Positions 8,557 through 17,646 of a stretch of 64,000 nucleotides of DNA are shown in pieces (position 1 is the stretch's first letter; each line of letters starts with the position of its first letter). The DNA is from Paracoccaceae bacterium (lineage in GTDB: Bacteria > Pseudomonadota > Alphaproteobacteria > Rhodobacterales > Rhodobacteraceae), in assembly GCA_021741245.1 (NCBI GenBank), contig JAIOYF010000005.1:226572-290571 (forward strand), read 5' to 3'. The position numbers and the translations under genes are program-made. The notes beneath the pieces were generated by a model. That model saw only the letters and a list, made by a program, of their open reading frames with translations. It did not search any database and was not told where the DNA came from.

Positions 8557-8570
8557 TTGCCAACTGGCAA
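8557..8570. promoter_or_regulatory. Palindrome upstream of the bioMNY operon
   Basis: TTGCCA-AC-TGGCAA, a perfect 6+6 inverted repeat 54 bp upstream of the chosen bioM start. It matches neither the BirA site nor the alphaproteobacterial BioR box (TTATMKATAA), so the binding protein is unknown. If bioM actually begins at 8590 this would lie inside the gene. Confidence 0.35.
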
Positions 8571-8593
8571 TGACACCAGCCCTTGGCCATGAA

Positions 8594-8627
8594 AAAGGGG
8601 AAAGACCGCGCTTGGCCTTTCCCCTTT
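8594..8627 (-). terminator. Terminator after the gabT-like gene
   Basis: An 11-bp stem AAAGGGGAAAG / CTTTCCCCTTT with a 12-nt loop; read on the minus strand it ends in a run of T (CCCCTTTTTC). It separates the aminotransferase from bioM. Confidence 0.75.
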
Positions 8628-8659
8628 CCCCATGCATGCCCCGCTTTGGGCGGTCAGCC

Positions 8660-9937
8660 TCAGGCCACGCGGGCGGCGGCGACGGCCTCTTCCAGAATAT
8701 CCATGGCTTCGGCGAAATGGGCATCGGGAATGGTGATGGGTGCCAAAAAGCGCACCACATTGCCGTAAACCCCACAGGTCAGCAGGATCAGGCCGCGCTT
8801 TTGCGCCTCCATCCTGACGCGATTGGTAAAGCCCGCGTCGGGCTCATGGTTGCTGGGGTTGGCAAATTCCACCGCCACCATGAAACCGGGGCCACGGATA
8901 TCGACAATCTCGGGCGTGGTTGAACGGATCGATTCCAGCCGTTGCTTCAGACGGCTGCCAAGCTCATTGGCGCGGCCACACAGGTCTTCTTCCTCGATCA
9001 CGTCCAGCACGGCATTGGCGGCGGCGATGCCCAAGGGGTTGCCCGCATAGGTGCCGCCCAGACCTCCGGGATTGGCTGCATCCATGATCTCGGCGCGGCC
9101 CGTCACAGCGGCCAAAGGCAGACCGCCCGCCAAGCCCTTGGCCATGGTCGTCAGATCGGCGGCAACGCCATAAGCCTCCATCGCAAACAGCGCACCCGTG
9201 CGGGCAAAGCCTGTCTGCACCTCATCGGCGATCATCACGATGCCATGCTTGTCGCACAGCGCGCGGATGGCGCGGACCAGATCGGCAGGCGCGGGGTAAA
9301 AGCCACCCTCACCCTGCACGGGCTCAAAGATGATCGCCGCGACGCGGGCCGGGTCCAGATCGGCCTTGAACAGCTTTTCCATCCCCGCCATCGCGTCCTT
9401 GGTCGAAATCCCATGCACATCCATCGGGAAGGGCACGTGATAGACATCGGGCATCATCGACCCGAAGCCCTTTTTATAGGGCTCCACCTTGCCGGTCAGC
9501 GACATGCCCATGAAGGTCCGGCCATGGAACCCGCCGCCAAAGGCTATCACCGCATTGCGGCCCGTGGCGATACGGGCGATCTTGACCGCATTCTCGCAGG
9601 CCTCGGCCCCGGTGGTGACAAAGATCGTCTTCTTGGTGAAATCGCCCGGCACCAGCGTATTCAGACGCTCGGCCAGACGGATATAGGGCTCATAGGGCAT
9701 GACCTGATGGCAGGTATGGGTAAAGCGGCCCATCTGTTCGGTGACGGCGGCCATCACCTTTGGATGGCAATGCCCGGTGTTGACCACAGCGATACCAGCG
9801 GCAAAATCGATATAGCGATTGCCCTCGATATCCCAGACTTCGGCGTTCAATGCGCGATCGACATAGATCTGCGTCATCATTCCAACCCCGCGTGAGATCG
9901 CATCATCCCGGCGGCGCGCTACATCTGCATTCAACAT
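8660..9937 (-). CDS. gabT: 4-aminobutyrate-type aminotransferase (class III, PLP)
   Basis: 425 aa from ATG 9937 (MLNADVARRRDDAISRGVG); the long upstream extension to 10252 crosses the dprA start and is rejected. Class-III motifs: TTGAEACENAVKIAR, GGGFHGRT, IFEPVQGEGGFYPAP, ADEVQTGFARTG, and the PLP lysine in MAKGLAGGLPL. Moves the amino group from GABA or a related omega-amino acid to 2-oxoglutarate. No succinate-semialdehyde dehydrogenase is adjacent, so the exact donor is not fixed. Divergent from dprA. Confidence 0.85.
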   Translation of the reverse strand: MLNADVARRRDDAISRGVGMMTQIYVDRALNAEVWDIEGNRYIDFAAGIAVVNTGHCHPKVMAAVTEQMGRFTHTCHQVMPYEPYIRLAERLNTLVPGDFTKKTIFVTTGAEACENAVKIARIATGRNAVIAFGGGFHGRTFMGMSLTGKVEPYKKGFGSMMPDVYHVPFPMDVHGISTKDAMAGMEKLFKADLDPARVAAIIFEPVQGEGGFYPAPADLVRAIRALCDKHGIVMIADEVQTGFARTGALFAMEAYGVAADLTTMAKGLAGGLPLAAVTGRAEIMDAANPGGLGGTYAGNPLGIAAANAVLDVIEEEDLCGRANELGSRLKQRLESIRSTTPEIVDIRGPGFMVAVEFANPSNHEPDAGFTNRVRMEAQKRGLILLTCGVYGNVVRFLAPITIPDAHFAEAMDILEEAVAAARVA

Positions 9938-10054
9938 GGTCTGACTCCAAACTGGTCCATCGTTGGGCCTTTTCGTCATTTGATCAAAAACAGTCGGCCA
10001 GTGCAATCGGCATAGCGACAGGCTTTGATGCGTTTTCGCCCTTTGGTGCCGCGA

Positions 10055-10071
10055 TTCACCTCCTGTTAACC
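10055..10071 (+). promoter_or_regulatory. CtrA-like box upstream of dprA
   Basis: TTCA-N7-TTAACC, one mismatch from the CtrA consensus TTAA-N7-TTAAC, 44 bp before the dprA start. In Rhodobacter capsulatus dprA belongs to the CtrA-controlled recipient functions for gene-transfer-agent DNA (recalled knowledge). Confidence 0.4.
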
Positions 10072-10115
10072 CTGAGCGGTGCAGGGTGGGAGTCGCGAAT
10101 GAGACAAGGGCACAC

Positions 10116-11279
10116 ATGGGACTGACCTCCAAACCCACACCCCACCACACCCCCCTGGACGATGATCCGTTGGAGTGTCTGCGCCTCATTCGTTCCCGCA
10201 GGGTGGGCCCGGTGACATGGCATCGCCTGATCGCGGAACATGGCACCGCCAAAGCCGCGCTTGCCGCCCTGCCCGAGATTGCGCGCAGCGCAGGGGTTGA
10301 GAATTACGCGATCTGCCCGCTGGAGGTGGTGCGCCATGAAATGGCGCAGGCCCGTCTGGTGGGGGCGGTGATGCTGGCCCATGGGCAGGCAAGCTATCCG
10401 ACTTCGCTTTGCGATCTGCCCGACGCGCCGCCCGTTTTATGGGCCCAAGGCGACGTTACCCTCATGCACCGCCCGATGGTCGCCATGGTGGGCGCCCGCA
10501 ATGCCTCCAGCCTTGGCCTGCGCATGGCGCGGCGTCTGGCCGATGGCTTGGGGCAGGCGGGACTGGTCATCGTCTCGGGCCTTGCGCGCGGCATTGATGC
10601 CGAGGCGCATCGCGCCGCGATGGCGACAGGCACCGTGGCGGTGCAGGCGGGCGGGGTGGACGTGCCTTACCCCGAAGAAAACGCCGAACTGGCCGAGGAG
10701 ATTCGCGCCAAGGGCTGCCGCATTTCCGAACAACCCATGGGGATGCAACCGCAGGCCCGGCATTTCCCGCTGCGCAATCGCATCGTCTCTGGCCTGTCGC
10801 GCGCCGTTGTGGTGGTGGAGGCGGCGGCGCGATCCGGGTCCTTGATCACCGCGAAAACCGCGCTGGATCAGGGGCGCGATGTGCTGGCCGTGCCGGGCCA
10901 TCCCTTTGATGCGCGCGCCTCGGGCTGCAACATGCTGCTGCGCGATGGTGCAATCCTCGTGCGCGGCCCGCAAGACGTGCTGGAGGTTGTGGGTGGGCAG
11001 GTCCTGACCTTTCCGCAAGCCGTGGCCGACCACGCCCCGCCCCAACCGGACCCCCCGCTGCCGGGGCCGGTTCCGGCCCGGCGACCGCTGTCCGATATCG
11101 CGCAGATCCACAGCCAGATCCTTGCCCGCCTTGGCCCCAGCCCCTTGGCCGAGGATCAGCTGATCCGCGACCTTGCCCTTCCCCCCGCAACCGTCGCCCA
11201 ACAGTTGCTGACACTGGAACTCGAAGGGCGTGTGCACCGTGCGCCGGGCGGTCTGCTCAGCCGTCTGGATGAGGGCTGA
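10116..11279 (+). CDS. dprA: DNA-processing protein A
   Basis: 387 aa from ATG 10116. Rossmann-like DprA/Smf domain with MVGARNASSLGLRMAR, IVSGLARGIDAEAHRAA and the VVEAAARSGSLITAKTALDQGR block; a C-terminal winged-helix region follows a proline-rich linker near residues 305-325. It protects incoming single-stranded DNA and loads RecA during natural transformation or gene-transfer-agent uptake (family knowledge). The upstream CtrA-like box fits recipient-competence control. Followed at 132 bp by topA, a common neighbour. Confidence 0.94.
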   Translation: MGLTSKPTPHHTPLDDDPLECLRLIRSRRVGPVTWHRLIAEHGTAKAALAALPEIARSAGVENYAICPLEVVRHEMAQARLVGAVMLAHGQASYPTSLCDLPDAPPVLWAQGDVTLMHRPMVAMVGARNASSLGLRMARRLADGLGQAGLVIVSGLARGIDAEAHRAAMATGTVAVQAGGVDVPYPEENAELAEEIRAKGCRISEQPMGMQPQARHFPLRNRIVSGLSRAVVVVEAAARSGSLITAKTALDQGRDVLAVPGHPFDARASGCNMLLRDGAILVRGPQDVLEVVGGQVLTFPQAVADHAPPQPDPPLPGPVPARRPLSDIAQIHSQILARLGPSPLAEDQLIRDLALPPATVAQQLLTLELEGRVHRAPGGLLSRLDEG

Positions 11280-11411
11280 TCGCGGTTTTCCCCCTGCCAT
11301 AACCCCGCCGTCACCGGGATTCTGCGGTGACCCAGATTGCTGCATTGACATTCCGGCGTCTTCACCCACATCTTGCCGCGCCTCTTGGGGCTTTGTGGAA
11401 AAGGGATATTC

Positions 11412-14138
11412 ATGGCTGTCGTTGTTGTCGAATCTCCGGCCAAGGCCAAGACAATTAACAAATATTTGGGCTCCGATTATACGGTCCTTGCCTCCTATGG
11501 CCATGTCCGCGATCTGCCACCAAAGGATGGCTCGGTCGATACCGACAACGATTTTGAGATGAAATGGGAGGTCGCGGCCGACAGCAAAAAGCACATCCGT
11601 GCCATCGCCGAGGCGCTGAAGACCGACGATACCTTGATCCTTGCCACCGACCCTGATCGTGAGGGCGAGGCGATTTCCTGGCACCTGCAAGAGGCGCTCG
11701 CCTCCTCCATCAAAAAGGGCAAAAAGGTCAGCCGCGTCACCTTTAACGCCATCACCAAGGATGCGGTGACGTTGGCGATGAAGAACCCGCGCCAGATCGA
11801 CACCCCATTGGTGGAGGCTTATCTGGCCCGCCGCGCGCTGGATTATCTGGTGGGCTTTACCCTGTCGCCCGTGCTTTGGCGCAAATTGCCGGGCGCGAAA
11901 TCTGCAGGCCGCGTGCAATCGGTCTGTCTGCGCCTGATCGTGGAGCGCGAACTGGAGATCGAGGCCTTTGACGCCCGCGAATACTGGACCGTAAGCGCCG
12001 CCCTGACCACCCCGCGCGGGCAGGACTATGAGGCCCGCCTGACCATTCTTGGCGGCAAGAAACTGGATAAATTCGACATTCCCACCGTGGAAGCCGCCGA
12101 TCTGGCGGTACAGGCTGTCACATCTCGAACACTCAGCGTGCTATCGGTCGAATCCAAACCCGCCGCCCGCAACCCGCACCCGCCCTTCATGACCTCGACC
12201 CTGCAACAAGAGGCCAGCCGCAAACTCGGCATGGGCGCGAAACAATGCATGAGCACCGCGCAGCGCCTCTATGAGGCCGGGCACATCACCTATATGCGGA
12301 CCGACGGCATCGACATGGCCCCCGAGGCCGTGACCGCCGCCCGCGCCGAAATCACCCGCCGTTTTGGCGCGCCCTATGTTCCCGACACGCCGCGCATCTA
12401 CAAGAACAAGGCCAAGAATGCGCAAGAAGCGCATGAATGCATCCGCCCCACCGACATGGCCGCCGCCCCGGAATCGCTGCGCCTGACGGAAAAGGATCAG
12501 GCAAATCTGTATGACCTGATCTGGAAACGCACGATTGCAAGCCAGATGTCGGCGGCGCGAATGGAACGCACCACGGTCGATGTTGGCAGCACCGATGGGC
12601 AAGTGGGCCTGCGCGCCACCGGTCAGGTCGTGATGTTCGATGGCTTTCTCAAGGTCTATGACGAAGGCCGCGATGATGAGGGCGAAGATGACGCCCGCCT
12701 GCCCCAGATCATGCAAGGCGAGGCCGCAACCCCCCGTGCCGGGGCGTTCAAGGCGGCCTTTGCCAAATCGCGCAACGCCGATCAGGCCGCTGTGCTTGAT
12801 ACGGTCAGCGACACCCGCCACGCCGCAGCCGTGATCAGCTCCAATGCCGCAATCCTTGCCAGCCAAAGCTTTACCCAACCGCCGCCGCGCTATACCGAGG
12901 CCACGCTTGTCAAGCGGATGGAAGAACTAGGGATCGGTCGCCCCTCCACCTATGCCAGCGTTTTGTCCACGATTCAGGATCGCGAATATGTCCGCAAGGA
13001 CAAGAACCGCCTGATCCCTGAAGACAAGGGGCGCTTGGTCACGGCCTTTTTGACCAACTTCTTCCGCCGCTATGTCGAGTATGACTTCACCGCCGATCTT
13101 GAGACGCAGCTTGATGATGTCTCGGCGGGTGAGCGGGATTACAAAGAGGTTCTCAGCCGCTTCTGGCGCGATTTTTCCGCGGCCATTGCCGAAACGGCCG
13201 AGCTTCGTATTACCGAAGTGCTGGACAAGATTGACGAATTCCTGTCCCCCCACCTCTACCCGCTGCGGGCAGACGGGTCTGATCCACGGGTCTGCCCAAC
13301 CTGCGGCAATGGGCAGCTTCACCTCAAGACAGCGCGCTCTGGGAGCGCCTTCATCGGCTGCGGCAATTACCCCGAATGCCGCTATACCCGCCCGCTTTCA
13401 GGCGGAGGAGAGGGTGGCAGCGCCGATGGCCGTATCCTTGGCGTGGACGAGGCGGGGCTGGAAATCAGCCTGCGCGCGGGCCGCTTTGGCCCCTATGTGC
13501 AACGTGGTGAGGCCACCGAAGAAAAGCCCAAGCCTGACCGCGCCAGCCTGCCCAAGGGCTGGGGTGCCGATAGCCTGACGCTGGACCGGGCCTTGGATTT
13601 GCTGGGCCTGCCCCGCCTGATCGGCCCGCACCCCGAAGACAGCCAACCGGTGGAGGCCGGGATCGGCCGCTATGGACCGTTCATCAAGCATGGCAGCGTC
13701 TATGCCAATATCCCCGAGGTTGAAGAGGTTTTCATCATCGGGATGAACCGCGCCATGGAAGTCCTCGCCCAAAAGGCCAGCCGTGGCCGCGGGGCCAGCG
13801 CCCCGGCAGAGCCGATAAAGGCGCTTGGGCCGCACCCCGATGGCGGTGAGATTCAGGTGATGCCGGGCCGCTATGGGCCTTATGTCAAATGGGAAAAGGT
13901 CAACGCGACCCTTCCCAAGGATATCGCTCCTGAAGATGTGACGCTGGAACAGGCGCTGGAGTTGATTGCCGCCAAGGGCGGGACCAAGAAAAAAGCCGCG
14001 GCCAAGAAAGCCCCCGCCAAAAAGGCAGCTCCTGCCAAAAAAGCGGCGGCCAAGCCAGCGGCGGCAAAGCCTGCAGCGGCCAAGAAACCGGCAGCAAAGG
14101 CCGCCACCGCCAAAAAACCAACCAAGCCAAAGGACTAG
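11412..14138 (+). CDS. topA: DNA topoisomerase I
   Basis: 908 aa from ATG 11412 (MAVVVVESPAKAKTINKYLG), with AAAAGGGA upstream. TOPRIM acidic residues in ATDPDREGEAISWHL, and the catalytic tyrosine in THxYMRTDG (about Tyr294). One Cys4 zinc-finger (CPTCGNG...FIGCGNYPEC, coded near 13290-13395), then GRFGPYVQ/GRYGPFIK repeats. The last roughly 55 residues are a lysine/alanine tail of AKKAPAKKAA and AAKPAAAKP repeats resembling histone H1. Relaxes negative supercoils. Same strand as dprA. Confidence 0.97.
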   Translation: MAVVVVESPAKAKTINKYLGSDYTVLASYGHVRDLPPKDGSVDTDNDFEMKWEVAADSKKHIRAIAEALKTDDTLILATDPDREGEAISWHLQEALASSIKKGKKVSRVTFNAITKDAVTLAMKNPRQIDTPLVEAYLARRALDYLVGFTLSPVLWRKLPGAKSAGRVQSVCLRLIVERELEIEAFDAREYWTVSAALTTPRGQDYEARLTILGGKKLDKFDIPTVEAADLAVQAVTSRTLSVLSVESKPAARNPHPPFMTSTLQQEASRKLGMGAKQCMSTAQRLYEAGHITYMRTDGIDMAPEAVTAARAEITRRFGAPYVPDTPRIYKNKAKNAQEAHECIRPTDMAAAPESLRLTEKDQANLYDLIWKRTIASQMSAARMERTTVDVGSTDGQVGLRATGQVVMFDGFLKVYDEGRDDEGEDDARLPQIMQGEAATPRAGAFKAAFAKSRNADQAAVLDTVSDTRHAAAVISSNAAILASQSFTQPPPRYTEATLVKRMEELGIGRPSTYASVLSTIQDREYVRKDKNRLIPEDKGRLVTAFLTNFFRRYVEYDFTADLETQLDDVSAGERDYKEVLSRFWRDFSAAIAETAELRITEVLDKIDEFLSPHLYPLRADGSDPRVCPTCGNGQLHLKTARSGSAFIGCGNYPECRYTRPLSGGGEGGSADGRILGVDEAGLEISLRAGRFGPYVQRGEATEEKPKPDRASLPKGWGADSLTLDRALDLLGLPRLIGPHPEDSQPVEAGIGRYGPFIKHGSVYANIPEVEEVFIIGMNRAMEVLAQKASRGRGASAPAEPIKALGPHPDGGEIQVMPGRYGPYVKWEKVNATLPKDIAPEDVTLEQALELIAAKGGTKKKAAAKKAPAKKAAPAKKAAAKPAAAKPAAAKKPAAKAATAKKPTKPKD

Positions 14139-14166
14139 GGCCGCCCGGCCCTAGGCACCACCCGCA

Positions 14167-14757
14167 CTACGCTTTCGCGGGCAACGGGCTGCGCCCCATC
14201 AGGTAAAACGCCTCATTCGGGCGAACCGAGGCCATGTTGGCAATCCTGTTGGACATGCCAAAAAACGCGCTGATCGCCCCGATGTCCCAAATCTCGTCTT
14301 GGGTAAAGCCAGCGGCGGCCAGCGCCGCGTGATCCTCTGGCCCCACCTCCTGCGCCTGCAGGGCAATCTTGACGGCATAGGCCAGCATGGCCCGTTCGCG
14401 CGGGGTCAGATCGGCCTTGCGCCAATTGACCGCCACCTGATCGGCAATCAGCGGGTTGCGCGCCCGGATGCGCAAAATGGCCCCATGGGCCACAACGCAA
14501 TATTGGCAACTGTTCTCGGCGCTGGTCGCCACCACGATCATCTCGCGCTCGGCCTTGGTCAGGCCACCGGGCCGCTCCATCAAGGCGTCATGGTAATCCA
14601 TAAAGGCGCGCAATTCCTCGGGCCGATGCGCCATGGCCAGAAAGACATTGGGCACAAAGCCTGATTTGTCGGAAATCAGGGTGATGCGGCCGCGCAGATC
14701 CTCGGGCAAATCGGCGAGATCGGCCAAAGGAAAGCTGCTGATGGGGTGATCGCTCAT
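14167..14757 (-). CDS. AhpD/CMD-family peroxidase-like protein in the choline transporter operon
   Basis: 196 aa. The carboxymuconolactone decarboxylase/AhpD fold is marked by SCQYCVVAHGAI, the CxxC...H redox motif of peroxidase-related proteins of this family. Its ATG overlaps the choV stop (ATGA, 14754-14757), so it is the last cistron of choX-choW-choV. A link to choline or betaine metabolism, for instance handling peroxide produced by oxidation, is inference. Substrate unknown. Confidence 0.8.
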   Translation of the reverse strand: MSDHPISSFPLADLADLPEDLRGRITLISDKSGFVPNVFLAMAHRPEELRAFMDYHDALMERPGGLTKAEREMIVVATSAENSCQYCVVAHGAILRIRARNPLIADQVAVNWRKADLTPRERAMLAYAVKIALQAQEVGPEDHAALAAAGFTQDEIWDIGAISAFFGMSNRIANMASVRPNEAFYLMGRSPLPAKA

Positions 14758-15788
14758 GCCTGCCGCTCCCCGCGCGGATTGATCAGCCGCCCCATGACAG
14801 CGCCTGCACGCAACACACCAATCTGGGTGCCATTTTCGGTCACCGCAATTTCCGCCGCCCCATCGCGCATGGCGGCCATGATCTCCTTGACCGGCGTTTC
14901 GGCCTCCACCGCGAGCGATCCGGTCGAGGTGCCCGGCACCATCACATCCCGCGCCGTCAGCACCGACAGCGGGTTCATATGGGCCACGAATTCCGCCACA
15001 TATTCCGACACCGGATTGGCGATGATCTCCCGCGCCGTGCCAATCTGCACAATGCGCCCCCCCTCCATCAAGGCGATGCGATTGCCGATCTTGAACGCCT
15101 CATCCAGATCGTGGCTGACAAAGATGATGGTGCGCTTCAACTTGGCCTGCAGGTCTAGCAGCTCGTCTTGCAACCGCGCCCGGATCAGCGGATCCAGCGC
15201 GCTAAAGGGCTCATCCATCAACAGGATCGGCGCTTCGGTCGCAAAGGCGCGGGCAAGGCCCACCCGCTGCTGCATCCCGCCCGAAAGCTCCCCCACCCGC
15301 CGCTCGGCCCATTGCGACAGGTTCACCAAGGCCAGTTGCTGATCCACCCGCTGCTTGCGCTCGGCCACCGACATCCCCGCCAGTTCCAGCCCAAGCCCTA
15401 CATTCTCGCGCACGCTGCGCCATGGCAGCAGACCAAATTGCTGAAACACCATGGCAATCCGGCTCAGCCGCAGGCGGCGCAGCGTGGCCGGATCGGCCTG
15501 GGTGACAGAGATCATCTTGGCCCCGTCATGCACCCGCACCTCGCCGCGCACCACCGGGTTCAACGCATTCACCCCGCGCAACAGCGTGGATTTGCCCGAT
15601 CCCGACAGCCCCATCAGCACAAGGATCTCCCCTTCGGCCACCGTCAGCGAACAGTCATGCACCCCCAGAACCTGCCCGCAGGCGCTTTGCACCTCGGCGC
15701 GGGACTTGCCCTGATCCATCAGCGGCAGCGCGCGGTCCGGGGCATCGCCAAAAACAATGCTGACCCGGTCAAACTCCACAACATTCAT
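14754..15788 (-). CDS. choV: Choline/glycine betaine ABC transporter ATPase
   Basis: 344 aa. ABC ATPase of the quaternary-amine family: Walker A GLSGSGKST, Q-loop FQQFGLLPW, signature LSGGMQQR, Walker B ILLMDEPFSALDP, H-switch VSHDLDE. The C-terminal part (about 275-340, ARDVMVPGT and later) carries a CBS-like segment that in OpuA-type proteins senses ionic strength. The QVLGVHDCSLTV insertion before Walker A is usual for this subfamily. Overlaps choW by 4 bp at its start and the AhpD-like gene by 4 bp at its end. Confidence 0.9.
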   Translation of the reverse strand: MNVVEFDRVSIVFGDAPDRALPLMDQGKSRAEVQSACGQVLGVHDCSLTVAEGEILVLMGLSGSGKSTLLRGVNALNPVVRGEVRVHDGAKMISVTQADPATLRRLRLSRIAMVFQQFGLLPWRSVRENVGLGLELAGMSVAERKQRVDQQLALVNLSQWAERRVGELSGGMQQRVGLARAFATEAPILLMDEPFSALDPLIRARLQDELLDLQAKLKRTIIFVSHDLDEAFKIGNRIALMEGGRIVQIGTAREIIANPVSEYVAEFVAHMNPLSVLTARDVMVPGTSTGSLAVEAETPVKEIMAAMRDGAAEIAVTENGTQIGVLRAGAVMGRLINPRGERQA

Positions 15789-16624
15789 CGGCTTACCCTC
15801 AGCATCCGGTCCAGCAAGATGGCCACGACAACGATGATGAACCCCGATTCAAAGCCAAGCGCCGTGTTGACACTGTTCAGCGCCCGCACCACCGGCACCC
15901 CCAGCCCATTCGCGCCCACAAGGGCCGCGATCACCACCATCGACAGCGACAGCATGATGGTCTGGTTCAGCCCCGCCATGATCTGGGGAAAGGCATAGGG
16001 CAATTCCACCTTCCACAGCCGCTGGCTCGGTGTCGCGCCAAAGGCGGTTGCGGCCTCCAACAGCGCCGTCGGGGTCGAGGATACCCCCAGATGCGTCAGA
16101 CGGATCGGCGCGGGCAGCACGAAAATCACCGTGGCAATCAGACCCGGCACCGCGCCCAGGCCAAAGAACACGATCGCCGGAATCAGATAGACAAAGGTCG
16201 GCAAGGTCTGCATCAGGTCGAGCACCGGAACCATGGCGCTGTAAAGCCGCGGCCGATGCGCCGCGGCAATGCCAATCGGCACCCCCAGCCCCATGCAGAC
16301 CACACAAGACGACAAGATCAAGGTCAGGCTTTCGGTGGTGGGCTTCCAATAACCTTGGTTCAGAATGAACAAAAACCCCACAAAGACGCCAAGACAAACC
16401 TTCCAATTGCGCTGCAATGCCCAGGTCAGCCCCACGAAAAACGCAATGATCACAAGGGGGTGGGGGGTCTGCAACAGCCACAGGATGCCAGCGATCAACC
16501 CTTCCATCATGGCCGATATGGCATCAAACAGCGGGCCAAGGTTTTCGTTCATCCAGCCAAAGACGGCCTTGGCGGCCTTGCCGACGGGAATTTTGTGATC
16601 GGTCAGCCAGTCCAGCACAGCCAT
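15785..16624 (-). CDS. choW: Choline/glycine betaine ABC transporter permease
   Basis: 279 aa, one BPD-type permease with about six or seven membrane segments; the loop TLPTFVYLIPAIVFFGLGAVPG and the coupling segment AATAFGATPSQRLWKVELP are typical of ProW/ChoW. Overlaps choV by 4 bp (ATGA). Separated from choX by an 82-bp gap containing a strong hairpin, which could lower W/V/AhpD expression relative to the binding protein. Confidence 0.92.
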   Translation of the reverse strand: MAVLDWLTDHKIPVGKAAKAVFGWMNENLGPLFDAISAMMEGLIAGILWLLQTPHPLVIIAFFVGLTWALQRNWKVCLGVFVGFLFILNQGYWKPTTESLTLILSSCVVCMGLGVPIGIAAAHRPRLYSAMVPVLDLMQTLPTFVYLIPAIVFFGLGAVPGLIATVIFVLPAPIRLTHLGVSSTPTALLEAATAFGATPSQRLWKVELPYAFPQIMAGLNQTIMLSLSMVVIAALVGANGLGVPVVRALNSVNTALGFESGFIIVVVAILLDRMLRVSR

Positions 16625-16660
16625 GCCCCTTCATCTGTTCATAAATACCCCACGGGGGGT

Positions 16661-16683
16661 CCGGGGGGTGTGAAACCCCCCGG
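16661..16683. repeat. Hairpin between choX and choW
   Basis: CCGGGGGG-TGTGAAA-CCCCCCGG, an 8-bp GC stem with a 7-nt loop and no T-tract. It probably acts as an intercistronic attenuator or mRNA-stability element, letting the binding protein be made in excess. Confidence 0.55.
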
Positions 16684-16706
16684 TCCTGCCCGCAGCCATC
16701 AAGACA

Positions 16707-17627
16707 TCAGTTCAGGGCAGCAGAAACAGCCGCCTTGGCATCGCCACCATCTTTTGTGGTCACGCCCTCCAGCCAGCCTTCCCAAGTCGCCGGATTGGCG
16801 GCAAGCCAGGCCTTGGCGGCCTCTGTCGGATCTGCACCATCGTTCAGGATCGCGCCCATGATCTCGTTTTCCATGGCCAGCGTGAAGCTCAGGTTGGTCA
16901 GCAGCTTGCCGGTGTTGGGGCATTCGGCGACAAGGCCTGCACGGGTGTTGGTGAAGACGCTGCCCTCGGCCCCGAACCACTCTTCGCCGCCGCTCAGATA
17001 GGTCAACTCCATCGCCGCATTCATCGGATGGGGGGCCCAGCCAAGGAACACAACCGGCTTGCCGTCTCCATCCAGATTGGCCGCCTGCGCCAGCATCCCG
17101 GCCTCGGAGCTTTCCACCAGTTCAAAGGCACCCATGCCGAAATCATCGGCCGCGATCCGGTCAAGGATCAGACGGTTGCCATCATTGCCCGCCTCGATGC
17201 CATAGATCTTGCCTTCCAGCGCATCCTTGTTGGCGGCAAGGTCGGCAAAGCTCTTGATGCCAAGCGCGGCCCCGGCGGCATTGGTGGCAAGGGTATATTG
17301 CGTGCCCTTCAGGTTCTCGGCCACGACATCAACGGTCTTTGCCTCGCGATAGGGGGCGATATCGGCCTCCATCGTCGGCATCCAGTTGCCAAGGAACACG
17401 TCAACATCGCCGCTGGCAAGGCCGGTATAGGTGACGGGCACGGACAAAAGCTTGGTTTCCGTCTCATAGCCAAGGGCGTTCAGCACAAGGCTGGTCGCCG
17501 CCGTGGTGGCCGTGATGTCGGTCCAGCCCACATCCGAAAAGATGATCTTGTCACAGCCTTCGGCAAAGGCACTGCCCGCAAGGGCGAAGGTGACGGTGGT
17601 GGCAAGTAGTGTGGAACGAAGGGTCAT
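16707..17627 (-). CDS. choX: Choline/glycine betaine-binding periplasmic protein
   Basis: 306 aa from ATG 17627, with AGGGAG upstream; the longer frame is shadow sequence in the promoter. Signal peptide ends near AGSAFAEGC. OpuAC-type binding protein with [28 protein letters not shown] and [10 protein letters not shown], whose tryptophans and tyrosines form the aromatic box for the trimethylammonium group. First gene of choXWV, divergent from betIBA and probably under BetI. Confidence 0.93.
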   Translation of the reverse strand: MTLRSTLLATTVTFALAGSAFAEGCDKIIFSDVGWTDITATTAATSLVLNALGYETETKLLSVPVTYTGLASGDVDVFLGNWMPTMEADIAPYREAKTVDVVAENLKGTQYTLATNAAGAALGIKSFADLAANKDALEGKIYGIEAGNDGNRLILDRIAADDFGMGAFELVESSEAGMLAQAANLDGDGKPVVFLGWAPHPMNAAMELTYLSGGEEWFGAEGSVFTNTRAGLVAECPNTGKLLTNLSFTLAMENEIMGAILNDGADPTEAAKAWLAANPATWEGWLEGVTTKDGGDAKAAVSAALN

Positions 17628-17646
17628 GATTGCTCCCTGTTTTTTG

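Noticed and set aside
16661..16683. Intrinsic terminator between choX and choW
   Set aside because: The stem is strong but no T-tract follows, and choW has no visible promoter of its own, so an attenuator or stability element is more likely.
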